NCBI GenBank assembly: GCA_964543475.1
Contig: CAZIYJ010000001.1
Span: 806,001 to 870,000, forward strand
DNA: 64,000 bases
DNA from: JAYSYM01 sp964543475
GTDB taxonomy: Bacteria; Bdellovibrionota; Bdellovibrionia; Bdellovibrionales; JAMPXM01
Direction: 5' to 3'
A model generated the notes under the pieces. It did no database searches, was not told the origin of the DNA, and saw only the letters and a list, made by a program, of their open reading frames with translations. Shown here piece by piece: positions 43,240 through 51,246 of this stretch (the first letter of the stretch is position 1; each line of letters begins with the position of its first letter). A program made the position numbers and the translations under genes.

Positions 43240-43267
43240 ACCTCCTTTGTCTGTTCGGACAGGAGGT
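43240..43267 (-). promoter_or_regulatory. Hairpin masking the Shine-Dalgarno of the 33-residue peptide
   Basis: On the minus strand ACCTCCT-GTC, loop CGAACA, GAC-(AA)-AGGAGGT gives seven plus three base pairs with a two-base bulge. The 3' arm contains the whole AGGAGG. The complementarity is exact over the ribosome site, which is unlikely to be chance in an AT-rich gap. Confidence 0.6.
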
Positions 43268-43272
43268 TCTTT

Positions 43273-43307
43273 AAAAGCGGGTCCCGCAGGAGCGGAGACT
43301 CGCTTTT
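43273..43307. terminator. Hairpin terminator downstream of the 43343-44362 gene
   Basis: AAAAGCG at 43273-43279 pairs with CGCTTTT at 43301-43307, and GTC/GAC and CGC/GCG pair inside with small mismatches. On the minus strand it is followed by TTTTAAAG, so it can end the lipoprotein transcript. It also separates that gene from the small peptide gene and might act as an attenuator for it. Confidence 0.6.
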
Positions 43308-43342
43308 GCATTTCTAGGGCCGATTAAAATCGCACTAAAGCA

Positions 43343-44362
43343 TTAAGGATTTTTTACCGTGTTTAGTTGCGATTTTGAAAGCTTCGCTTTGAACAAGCGA
43401 CTTGGTTTTTCCGAATCGTCAGCGTCTTCAACTAAGTAAATATCTAAACCGTCTTGGGTTTGAGTCGCGTGTAGTCCCTCGAGTTTCGCGAGAGGCTCGA
43501 ATCTGCCAATGATCTCAGTTTTATCTCCAACAATACGGGCAAGAACAGTTCCATAGACTTGTCCATCAGCAAAAGAAGAAGTTGTATCTTCTGCCGAGCC
43601 AAGAGCAAGTAGTCCGTAGTCGGTCCAGATGACGTCAGAGAATGTGATATTCACTCCGCTTAATTTTCCCATTTTAACAGACTCAAAAACTATCTTTCCT
43701 GACCAATCACCGGTCTTAATTCCCTTTACCCAATTACTCAGAGAAATTTCAGCAAATCCATTTTTACCTTTTTCGGAATTGCCTCGCTGGAACAAGAAAA
43801 CTTTTTTATCGCGGAAAAGAAGTCCCTCGATATTCAGTTCCTTTGCATAGCTTTGAAGCTCGTAAGCAAGTGGCAAGATGTTCGAAGTTATAGGTTTACC
43901 AAGAGTTTGATTTTTTAAAAAAGGAATGACGACAGCTTTAACTCGCTTAGGAGTAGATGCCGACGGCCAAGCAACCAGTGCGCCGTAGGGTTCCCACTCT
44001 TTTGTGCTGAGAAGAGCGAGTGATTCGAAGTCTGGTTTTTCATTTTTTCGCTCGGAGTTTGCAGCAGACAATTGGCCGCTGATCAACGGAACAGGAGTCA
44101 AATGGGTATCGCTGTCTGTGAACGTAAAAAGTGATAGTTCGTCGTCAGAGACTACGAAAAATCTTTCTCCAACTTTCACTAATCCGCTAGCTGCGCTTAC
44201 GTGAGGCTGTCTGCCTTTTTCGAGGGGTTTTTTTAAAGTTAACTCTCGGACAACTTCAAGTTGAATAACTGGCGCCAGACTTTGATCGTTTTTCTTTTTT
44301 GTCCCCGCGCAAGAGGCAAGCAGAACAGCTGCAGCGACCATTACAAAAAACTTATGACTCAT
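43343..44362 (-). CDS. Lipoprotein, probable beta-propeller
   Basis: A 339-residue lipoprotein: MSHKFFVMVAAAVLLASCAG gives lipobox LASC. The mature part shows repeated blade-like stretches (SGLVKVGERFFVVSDDELSL, LNIEGLLFRDKKVFLFQRGN, FSDVIWTDYGLLALGSAEDT, LEGLHATQTQDGLDIYLVED), suggesting a beta-propeller such as those of the phytase-like or DUF6929-type proteins. Catalytic residues cannot be named. Starts 24 bases after the stop of the antiporter-like gene and may share its transcript. Confidence 0.7.
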   Translation of the reverse strand: MSHKFFVMVAAAVLLASCAGTKKKNDQSLAPVIQLEVVRELTLKKPLEKGRQPHVSAASGLVKVGERFFVVSDDELSLFTFTDSDTHLTPVPLISGQLSAANSERKNEKPDFESLALLSTKEWEPYGALVAWPSASTPKRVKAVVIPFLKNQTLGKPITSNILPLAYELQSYAKELNIEGLLFRDKKVFLFQRGNSEKGKNGFAEISLSNWVKGIKTGDWSGKIVFESVKMGKLSGVNITFSDVIWTDYGLLALGSAEDTTSSFADGQVYGTVLARIVGDKTEIIGRFEPLAKLEGLHATQTQDGLDIYLVEDADDSEKPSRLFKAKLSKSQLNTVKNP

Positions 44363-44386
44363 TTATTCAAAATCCTTCGATAGGTG

Positions 44387-45652
44387 TTAAAAATAGAAAA
44401 ATAAGAGTGCGACTGCGGTTGGTGGTAAAGCGAAAAGCAAAAGCTTGATCGGGCTAATTCCAACATCACCAAATGATTTTTGAAGAATCGAAAATCCGGC
44501 CGGGTTCGGTGCGTTGGCAATGACTGTTAATCCGCCTCCGGCAACAGCTCCTGCGACTAAGTAATATTTAAAGCTATCACTAAGTCCATCAATTTGAGAT
44601 CCAAGAAACGTAAGAGCTGCGTTGTCGGTGACTGCAGTCAGGGCTGCTGCCGAGAAGAATACCTCGATATCGCCAAGCGATCTTATCACCGGATCAAGCC
44701 ACCACTTCTGTAGGGACCCGAGCATAACTAAACCGCCGAGGAAAAATGCAACCAAGAGGCTCTCTTTCAATCGTACCTGCTCTTGATATTCTGCCGTTAT
44801 TGTAACGAATCCGAGGAAGAATAAGAAAATACCGAGGAAAACCGGCATATGGTGCGCAAAGTAGACGATTGAAGCAAGGAATACTAAATGAGTTACAATG
44901 ATCCATGCCGGCGCCTTTATCGCGACTGCACTTGCTGCTGAGATATTCATAGTTTTTAATTCTTTTCGAAGAACGAACACCGCGAAGGCAGTATTGACGA
45001 TCACTGCAAGAGTTGCCCTCCAGCCGAATGTTGTGAGCATGTGAGAGACACCCCAGCCCCACTTACCGGCAACCATCAGAACTGGTGGTGCAGCGAAATG
45101 CGTAAGTACTCCGCCAATCGAGACATTCACGAATAACACTGCAAGCGTTACATACATGAAAAACTGAGAGGGACGTCGATCGTAATAACGTTCTTTTAGA
45201 AGTAATGCTGTGACAGTCATTGCTGCAGGTTCAGTAATAAGGCTTCCGAGTAAGGGTCCAACTGAAAGGCAAGCAAAGTAAACTGGCCACTCAGCCTTAG
45301 TAGGAAAAAGCTTTGCGAATCCAAAAATCAACTTCCCAGCAAAGTAGAGAAGTGGTGCGGTCGCTGCGGTCGCCATGATAACGAAAACAAAAAGTGGCTC
45401 AGTGAAGTTGACCGTCTCGGTGTATTCAACTGCTTCATGGCTGCCGACAAGAATCGTGTAGCCACCAAAAAATACAGCAGCCCAAAGTCCGAAAATTACT
45501 TCGACCTCTCCCAGAAAGTGAAAGAGATTTTCTTTGATCGATCCGCCGGGGAACAAATTTCCGAGGTGGTGAAGCTGACTGCTGAGAAACGTATGGATAA
45601 TTGCGAGGGCAAAACAGACTGTTGCTAAAATCTCAATATTGCTGGGGTTCAT
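44387..45652 (-). CDS. Putative Na+/H+ antiporter family membrane protein
   Basis: A 421-residue protein with about ten to twelve membrane helices. The sequence matches what I know of the Na_H_antiport_3 family: an N-terminal helix, HFLGEVEVIFGLWAAVFFG, GPLLGSLITEPAAMTVTALL, LFVNVSIGGVLTHFAAPPVL, AVTDNAALTFLGSQIDG, and AGAVAGGGLTVIANAPNPAG near the end. The polar T-D-N and N-A-P-N loops are typical of ion-transporter family cores. Transport activity is inferred from the family. Confidence 0.8.
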   Translation of the reverse strand: MNPSNIEILATVCFALAIIHTFLSSQLHHLGNLFPGGSIKENLFHFLGEVEVIFGLWAAVFFGGYTILVGSHEAVEYTETVNFTEPLFVFVIMATAATAPLLYFAGKLIFGFAKLFPTKAEWPVYFACLSVGPLLGSLITEPAAMTVTALLLKERYYDRRPSQFFMYVTLAVLFVNVSIGGVLTHFAAPPVLMVAGKWGWGVSHMLTTFGWRATLAVIVNTAFAVFVLRKELKTMNISAASAVAIKAPAWIIVTHLVFLASIVYFAHHMPVFLGIFLFFLGFVTITAEYQEQVRLKESLLVAFFLGGLVMLGSLQKWWLDPVIRSLGDIEVFFSAAALTAVTDNAALTFLGSQIDGLSDSFKYYLVAGAVAGGGLTVIANAPNPAGFSILQKSFGDVGISPIKLLLFALPPTAVALLFFYF

Positions 45653-45690
45653 GACCTAACAATATAAACGCGAAGTTGGAGGGGCAATGT

Positions 45691-46128
45691 TTATTGCGGG
45701 ATTTCGCGTTTATTTGCTTCGATCACGCGAACTGCGCAATCTTGAGAGATGGTAGTAAGGCCTGTCTCATTAACTGTAATGCTAATTGCGCCCCAGTCGG
45801 GCCACTGTGAATCAACGAGGAGAACTCCTTTGGTGCGATTAAGAAATTGATCGAGGGTCGCTTGACCTAGCTCATGGAAATGGAGAATGACCTGCGCTGA
45901 TCCGCTTTTGATATCGCGCTCGACAATCATTTGATTCTCAACGTCTTGGTAAACCGGATAATTTTGTCGACCGCAAGACAAGTCTTCGGACCTTGTCTCT
46001 AGTGTTGACCGTTCATCGGCAGTCGCCCGATCTTGAATTGCTAGAGGCTGGCCCGAAGAAGTGCCGCAGGCCGCGCAAACTAATAATAAGAAGAGTGGAA
46101 TGTAACGCAGAAGAGCCTCCTTGCTCAT
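45691..46128 (-). CDS. Predicted small lipoprotein
   Basis: A 145-residue lipoprotein: MSKEALLRYIPLFLLLVCAA followed by C gives a lipobox with Cys21. ATG 46128 is chosen for its ideal signal length; ATG 46155 or GTG 46164 would lengthen the n-region and none has a clear Shine-Dalgarno. Mature part has one cysteine pair (LSCGR and QDCAV) and beta-type stretches (AQVILHFHELGQATLDQFLN). No family recognised. Confidence 0.6.
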   Translation of the reverse strand: MSKEALLRYIPLFLLLVCAACGTSSGQPLAIQDRATADERSTLETRSEDLSCGRQNYPVYQDVENQMIVERDIKSGSAQVILHFHELGQATLDQFLNRTKGVLLVDSQWPDWGAISITVNETGLTTISQDCAVRVIEANKREIPQ

Positions 46129-46311
46129 TCGCCGTAGGCGAACTGACCGAGACATAGTTATCACACACCTGCGCGCCCGTTAGCTTTACGGTTCAGTCAT
46201 AACTCAGGCCAAGATATTGTAGAGTTCTAGAAACAGCTGTTTTCGCTAGGTAAAATGACTAGACCTCGGTCGAGAGTAGCCATTTAGTTTAAAGCGCGAG
46301 AAGATCATTTC

Positions 46312-47313
46312 ATGAGAATTGATCTTCCGAAGGCCGACACCTGGTATGCGGCAAATGAGCAAGCACGTGAATATCTTAAGATCGCTGATGATCCAAATGT
46401 CTCTGTGCAAGTTTACTTGGGAGTGCGCCACGCACTCTGGGAAGTCACTCAAGCCCTCGCAAATACTTTCTCTCACCGAAGAACGATTGGATACACTCCG
46501 TTTTCTGGACCCGAGGGAGAATTCATAGCTCTTCAATTTGCAAAAGAAGGGTTCACTGTAAAAAGTTTAACTCTTGATGAGTTCAATAATCCGAAGCCGT
46601 GGCTCGAATCTGCGAGTAAGCAAATGCTCTGCTTACTTTCGGCTTACGACGATCCGGCAACGGGAGAACTTTATCAGACAGAAGTTCACGTTAGCGCGAT
46701 GAAGGATCAGCGAATATTTAGAATTTTAATTTCTCATTCGTTTCACCAGAATCAAATGCTACAAAAAGTTGGACCTTACGACATACAAATTGTTTCGATT
46801 AGGCCTGACTTAGCGATCGCTGTTTTAGGTGAGCGAGCAAAGCTTTCGCCACCAGTTGCAACAAATCTTGAGTGGAATGAACTGAAATTTGCTAGCGCAT
46901 TTAAAGTGCGCTCTACAGATGAGATTGATAACTCAAAAAAGACACTCGCTGAGTTTCATAAGTTGCTGCCTAAGGGTGTAGTTGAATTTTATTCGTCACA
47001 AGATTCACTTCATGACCGCGCATTTCTATTTATACAAAACGTCGAAGGACTAAGTTTTATTACTGCGCTCGCGAAGCAGTTGAGCGTTCAGATTGGCGAC
47101 TTAGGCGCTGCAGGCGAACTTGAGACGTTAAGCGTTTGCCGTTGGCAAGATCCAAGGCAACTTGAGTGGCTTGGGCCAAAGGGTTTAACGATTGAGAAAT
47201 TAAGAGGAAGTGTGATTATCTCAGCAGAACTCATTCAGAGATTTGGTGCTTCGAAGTTAGTGAAAGAAATTGAGCTCGTTCATAGTCAGCTTTTGTCGGA
47301 GCAGCAGCTCTAA
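46312..47313 (+). CDS. PLP-dependent-transferase-like protein, catalytic lysine not apparent
   Basis: A 333-residue cytoplasmic protein. VYLGVRHALWEVTQALANTF, TIGYTPFSGPEGEFIALQFA, MLCLLSAYDDPATGELYQTE and FRILISHSFHQNQ follow the order of elements in fold type I aminotransferases. At the place where the PLP-binding lysine follows a serine, the sequence reads SHSFHQ. This would make it a non-catalytic relative, or the resemblance may be superficial. Its stop overlaps that of the convergent UXS gene by four bases. Confidence 0.6.
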   Translation: MRIDLPKADTWYAANEQAREYLKIADDPNVSVQVYLGVRHALWEVTQALANTFSHRRTIGYTPFSGPEGEFIALQFAKEGFTVKSLTLDEFNNPKPWLESASKQMLCLLSAYDDPATGELYQTEVHVSAMKDQRIFRILISHSFHQNQMLQKVGPYDIQIVSIRPDLAIAVLGERAKLSPPVATNLEWNELKFASAFKVRSTDEIDNSKKTLAEFHKLLPKGVVEFYSSQDSLHDRAFLFIQNVEGLSFITALAKQLSVQIGDLGAAGELETLSVCRWQDPRQLEWLGPKGLTIEKLRGSVIISAELIQRFGASKLVKEIELVHSQLLSEQQL

Positions 47314-48275
47314 GACATCGTCGGGGTTGCGATCGTGCCCGCGGCTTTAAGTTCATCTTCAAAATACTCGAGAGTAAGCTCTAAGCCATCTTCAAGAGAC
47401 GTCTTGGGCTCCCAGCCGAGGCTCTCTTTTGCTCGAGAGATGTCGGGCTTTCGTTGAAGCGGATCATTTTCAGGAAGTGGTAAGAACCGCAGTGGAGCTT
47501 TGTTCCCAGTTAACTCATTAATCTCTTCGGCCATTTCTTTAACTGTGCGTTCGAGAGGGTTGCCGATGTTCACCGGACGAAGCTCTTCTGACTGCATGAG
47601 AGCATAAATACCTTCGCACAAATCTTTTACGTAGCAGAAGCTGCGAGTTTGCTTTCCGTCTCCGTAAACGCTCAATGATTGTTTTTGAAGTGCCTGAATA
47701 AAGAAGTTCGGAATAATTCTGCCGTCATTGGGGCGCATGCGTTCGCCGTAAGTATTAAAAATTCGTGCTATGCGAGTATCAACCTGATGGAACCGGTGAT
47801 ACGCCATCGTGATTGCTTCACCAAAGCGTTTTGCTTCATCGTAGCAGCCTCGAGCGCCGATCGGATTTACGTTGCCGTAATAGCCCTCGTGCTGGGGGTG
47901 AACTAGCGGATCACCATACACTTCGCTCGTACTTGCAAAAAGAATTCGGGCCTCTTTCTTTGCAGCACACGCAAGCAAGTTCTGGTGGCCGATGGCGGCA
48001 GTATTTAGAATGAAAGTAGGCATGCGCTTGAAATCAATTGGCGAAGCGGGCGATGCCAAGTTGTAAATTTCATCGACGTGGCCGGGAATGTCGACAAACT
48101 CATTGATGTCGATGTTGACCAGGCGAATGTCGTTAGCAATATGTGAAAGATTGTCAGCGCGACCAGTAACAAAATTGTCGAGAACAGTGACTTGATATTT
48201 TTTTGACAACAAGAGGTCAACAAGGTGACTTCCGATAAAGCCTGATCCGCCTGCAACCACAGCGTGTTTCGACAT
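47310..48275 (-). CDS. uxs: UDP-glucuronate decarboxylase (UDP-xylose synthase)
   Basis: Short-chain NAD-dependent enzyme, 321 residues, converting UDP-glucuronate to UDP-xylose. The nucleotide motif is GGSGFIGSHLVD; YNLASPASPIDFKRMP, the S-T-S-E-V-Y-G-D strand and the catalytic YDEAKRFGE (Y-x3-K) are typical of UXS. Further on come RIFNTYGERMRPNDGRIIPN and YGDGKQTRSFCYV. Seven bases after ugd, whose product is its substrate, so the pair makes UDP-xylose from UDP-glucose. Confidence 0.9.
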   Translation of the reverse strand: MSKHAVVAGGSGFIGSHLVDLLLSKKYQVTVLDNFVTGRADNLSHIANDIRLVNIDINEFVDIPGHVDEIYNLASPASPIDFKRMPTFILNTAAIGHQNLLACAAKKEARILFASTSEVYGDPLVHPQHEGYYGNVNPIGARGCYDEAKRFGEAITMAYHRFHQVDTRIARIFNTYGERMRPNDGRIIPNFFIQALQKQSLSVYGDGKQTRSFCYVKDLCEGIYALMQSEELRPVNIGNPLERTVKEMAEEINELTGNKAPLRFLPLPENDPLQRKPDISRAKESLGWEPKTSLEDGLELTLEYFEDELKAAGTIATPTMS

Positions 48276-48282
48276 CGCCTTC

Positions 48283-49587
48283 TTACTTTCTTGCGAGCGC
48301 TTCGCGCCCGATGCAGTAATAATTAAACCCAGCTTCTTTCATCTTAACTGGATCGAGAACATTTCGACCATCGAAAATTGTTGGCGTTTTAAGAGCCGAG
48401 CGAAGGAATTCGAGATCTGGGCTTCTGAACTCGTTCCACTCTGTCACGATGGCAAGTGCATCGGCACCCTCAACCGCAGCTTCAGCAGTGCTGACGATTT
48501 CAAATTTTACATTACTTGCGGCGCGCGCTGTTTCTGATGCAACCGGATCAAAAGCTTTCACGGTCACGCCAGCTTCAACAAGTTTTTCGATCAGATAAAG
48601 TGCCGGAGCTTCTCGAACGTCATCGGTTCGAGGTTTAAAACTTAAACCCCAAACGCCAATCGTTTTACCTTTGAGTGATCCATAGTGCTGAAGCATCTTC
48701 TCCAAAAGAATTCCCTTTTGGCGATCATTGACTTCGTCAGCAGCCGCAACGATTTGCATTTGAACTGAATGCTTTCGGCCAGTGTGAACAATTTCTTTTA
48801 CGTCTTTAGGGAAACAACTCCCGCCGTAACCAACTCCCGGATAGAAAAACGCAGGATTGATTCGGCTGTCAGAAGTGAAGCCACTGCGAACAGCATCGAT
48901 ATCGGCGCCAACTTTATCTGCAAGCCTTGCAAGCTCATTGATAAAACTAATTTTCACCGACAAAAACGCGTTGGCTGCATACTTCGTCATTTCAGCAGAA
49001 GTATTATCCATGAATAAAATCGGGTTACCGTTTTTTAGGAACGGAGAATAGACCTCTTTCATAAGATCTGCGGCATCTTGAGTCTTGCATCCGATCACCA
49101 CGCGATCAGGTCGAAGGAAGTCATCAATTGCGGCTCCCTCTTTCAAAAACTCAGGATTGTTGATGATCTCAATTTCTTGAACTGAATTCTCTTTGCAGAA
49201 CTGTTCGAACTCTTTCGAAGTGCCAACTGGAACTGTGCTCTTTAGAACCACAAACTTCTTTTTGTTGGCTGCCTGGCAGATTGAACGAAGGACACCTAGA
49301 GTCGGGCCCATATCAGCACTGCCGTCAGACTTCTCTGGAGTGCCCACGGCAATGAAAACGATATCGTTGCGGCGGACTGCATCAGCAAGGTCGGTTGTGA
49401 ACTCAATACGCGATTTAGCCGTTTGAAGGATGTCCTCGAGGCCTGGCTCGTAGATCGGAATGATTCCGGCTTTAAGTTTGTCGATCTTCTCAGCAAAATC
49501 GACGCAAATTACGTGGTGGCCGGCATCGGCAAAACAGACTCCGGCAACTAATCCGACGTAGCCAGTTCCTACAACAGTAATGTTCAT
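48283..49587 (-). CDS. ugd: UDP-glucose 6-dehydrogenase
   Basis: A 434-residue enzyme that oxidises UDP-glucose twice to UDP-glucuronate with NAD+. Dinucleotide-binding GTGYVGLVAGVCFADAGH, FVVLKSTVPVGTS, NPEFLKEGAAIDDFLRPDRV, the catalytic-cysteine loop YPGVGYGGSCFPKD and C-terminal GLSFKPRTDDVREAPA are all present. First gene of the ugd-uxs operon. Products feed surface polysaccharide or lipid A modification. Confidence 0.95.
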   Translation of the reverse strand: MNITVVGTGYVGLVAGVCFADAGHHVICVDFAEKIDKLKAGIIPIYEPGLEDILQTAKSRIEFTTDLADAVRRNDIVFIAVGTPEKSDGSADMGPTLGVLRSICQAANKKKFVVLKSTVPVGTSKEFEQFCKENSVQEIEIINNPEFLKEGAAIDDFLRPDRVVIGCKTQDAADLMKEVYSPFLKNGNPILFMDNTSAEMTKYAANAFLSVKISFINELARLADKVGADIDAVRSGFTSDSRINPAFFYPGVGYGGSCFPKDVKEIVHTGRKHSVQMQIVAAADEVNDRQKGILLEKMLQHYGSLKGKTIGVWGLSFKPRTDDVREAPALYLIEKLVEAGVTVKAFDPVASETARAASNVKFEIVSTAEAAVEGADALAIVTEWNEFRSPDLEFLRSALKTPTIFDGRNVLDPVKMKEAGFNYYCIGREALARK

Positions 49588-49649
49588 TGAAAGTACCTCA
49601 GGTCAGCGTTGCGACTTAGTGGGATAGTGGGTAGAACTAAATCGGTAGC

Positions 49650-50636
49650 ATGGCAAAACACCTAAAACAAGCGCTTATTCTGACACTTAAGACCGGTCTC
49701 GCCGTAGGGTTAATCGTATGGTTTGTACGAAGCGGTGCGCTTGATCTCGATCTTGTTTTGCAGCTAATTACTCCCGGAAGAGTCGCAGCTGTATTGGCTC
49801 TCGTGGGCTTACAAATTCTTATCAATAATTACCGCTGGCAACTTCTGATCGCGACTCAAGGTTTAAAAGTATCCACGGCAAAAACATTTCCCTTAAGCCT
49901 TATAGGTATGTTCTTCAACTACGCCATGCCCGGAGGCGTGGGGGGCGATGTTGTTAAGGGTTACTACCTGATTCAAGATCATCCGCATTTTCGCTCGGGC
50001 GCGATCATCAGCATCTTCATGGATCGCATGATTGGTTTTTTCATAATGATTTTGACTGCAGCCATAGCATTGATTTGGAAGTGGGAAACTGTGGTCGCTA
50101 GTGATGCACTCACAAGTCTTGCGACCGGAGTCATACTTCTCGCTATTGGCTTCATTACTTTCTTCACACTCGCGCTGTCGCGAAGATTCAAAACATCTAA
50201 GTTAGCGCAATTTGTTTTTGATCAATTTCCGATGGGAAAGAAAATCGAAAGACTTTATCTTCGGTTACATTCTTTTCGAGGTCACACGTCTGCACTTTGG
50301 AAAGCATTTGTCTTAAGCTTCATTGCACAGTTCGGAACTATCATCGCAGTTGCGTTGATGGGTCATTGGATGGGCGTGACAGAGTTAGCTCTTGGCGACT
50401 ACATGTTCCTAGTCCCGCTTGGAACTGTTGCAACAGCTATTCCGATTTCTCCTGCAGGAATTGGTGTGGGGCAAGCGGCATTCTATTTCCTTTTCAATTC
50501 TGCGCTTGGGTTTAAAAGTCCTTTGGGGCCAGTTGCCATAACAGCATTGCAGATTTCGCAATTCATGTGGGGCCTCGTGGGCGCATTCTTTTATTTGCGT
50601 CGCAAACCCGTTATGGTTGCTCAAGATGCAAGTTAA
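49650..50636 (+). CDS. Flippase-like membrane protein (LPG synthase TM/AglD family)
   Basis: A 328-residue protein with about eight membrane helices of the UPF0104 type (lysylphosphatidylglycerol synthase transmembrane region). Family hallmarks are VLQLITPGRVAAVLALVG, the FFNYAMPGGVGGDVVKGYYL loop, IFMDRMIGFFIMI and a late PISPAGIGVGQAAFYFLF. Such proteins move or modify lipid-linked glycans or phospholipids. Divergent from ugd-uxs, which suits a surface glycan pathway, but no direct link is shown. Overlaps recO by 11 bases. Confidence 0.82.
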   Translation: MAKHLKQALILTLKTGLAVGLIVWFVRSGALDLDLVLQLITPGRVAAVLALVGLQILINNYRWQLLIATQGLKVSTAKTFPLSLIGMFFNYAMPGGVGGDVVKGYYLIQDHPHFRSGAIISIFMDRMIGFFIMILTAAIALIWKWETVVASDALTSLATGVILLAIGFITFFTLALSRRFKTSKLAQFVFDQFPMGKKIERLYLRLHSFRGHTSALWKAFVLSFIAQFGTIIAVALMGHWMGVTELALGDYMFLVPLGTVATAIPISPAGIGVGQAAFYFLFNSALGFKSPLGPVAITALQISQFMWGLVGAFFYLRRKPVMVAQDAS

Positions 50637-51246
50637 GGACAAAGCGATAGTTTTGCGAACCACTCGCTGCGGCGAACATGACTTAATTGTTCAAGTGATC
50701 AATTCGAAAGGTGCAAAGCTAAATCTCTTTGCGAGGTCCGCACTAAGAAGCAAAAAACGATTCGGCGGGGGAGTGCTGGAGCCTACGCACTTCATACAGG
50801 TGATGTATCAAGATAAATCTGCCAAGGGTGGCGATCACCCGCTGCATACACTGAACGAAGCGACGTTAATAAATTCATTTCCCAAATTGCGATCAGATTA
50901 CGCTCGGCTCGAAACTGCTTTACATGCGGTGCAAGTCATAACGGTCGTTGCTCATGAGGGCGATACTGACTCAGACTCGATTTTTAATTTACTCGGCAAT
51001 ACGCTGAGGGCGGCCGAGACGAGCAATTCGCTTGAGGCGTTAAAAACCCATTTCGAAGTTAAGCTCTTAACTTTGCAAGGAGTGCTCGAGCATCAGACTG
51101 AGGAAGAAGCGCTTTTGCGAGCGCCCATTTCTGATCATGAGTCGCTAGAGCTAAGTGATGACCGATGGAGAAAGCTTCGCGCTCGCACTGCAAGCGCGCT
51201 CAAAAGCTACTTAGGCGAAAGCCGCAAGCTCTTTCCCCAAGGCTAG
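50626..51246 (+). CDS. recO: DNA repair protein RecO
   Basis: A 206-residue recombination mediator that loads RecA with RecF/RecR. The N-terminal OB fold is evident (KDKAIVLRTTRCGEHDLIVQ, AKLNLFARSALRSKKRFGGG, LEPTHFIQVMY), followed by the helical domain (NSFPKLRSDYARLETALHAV). ATG 50626 preferred over TTG 50617. No CxxC zinc finger is seen in the C-terminal part, as in enterobacterial RecO. Overlaps the end of the upstream membrane-protein gene by 11 bases and the convergent gene by four. Confidence 0.85.
   Translation: MQVKDKAIVLRTTRCGEHDLIVQVINSKGAKLNLFARSALRSKKRFGGGVLEPTHFIQVMYQDKSAKGGDHPLHTLNEATLINSFPKLRSDYARLETALHAVQVITVVAHEGDTDSDSIFNLLGNTLRAAETSNSLEALKTHFEVKLLTLQGVLEHQTEEEALLRAPISDHESLELSDDRWRKLRARTASALKSYLGESRKLFPQG

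Noticed and set aside
43078..43317. 79-residue plus-strand open frame
   Set aside because: It lies antisense to the small peptide and across two hairpins, has no ribosome site and a composition unlike a protein.
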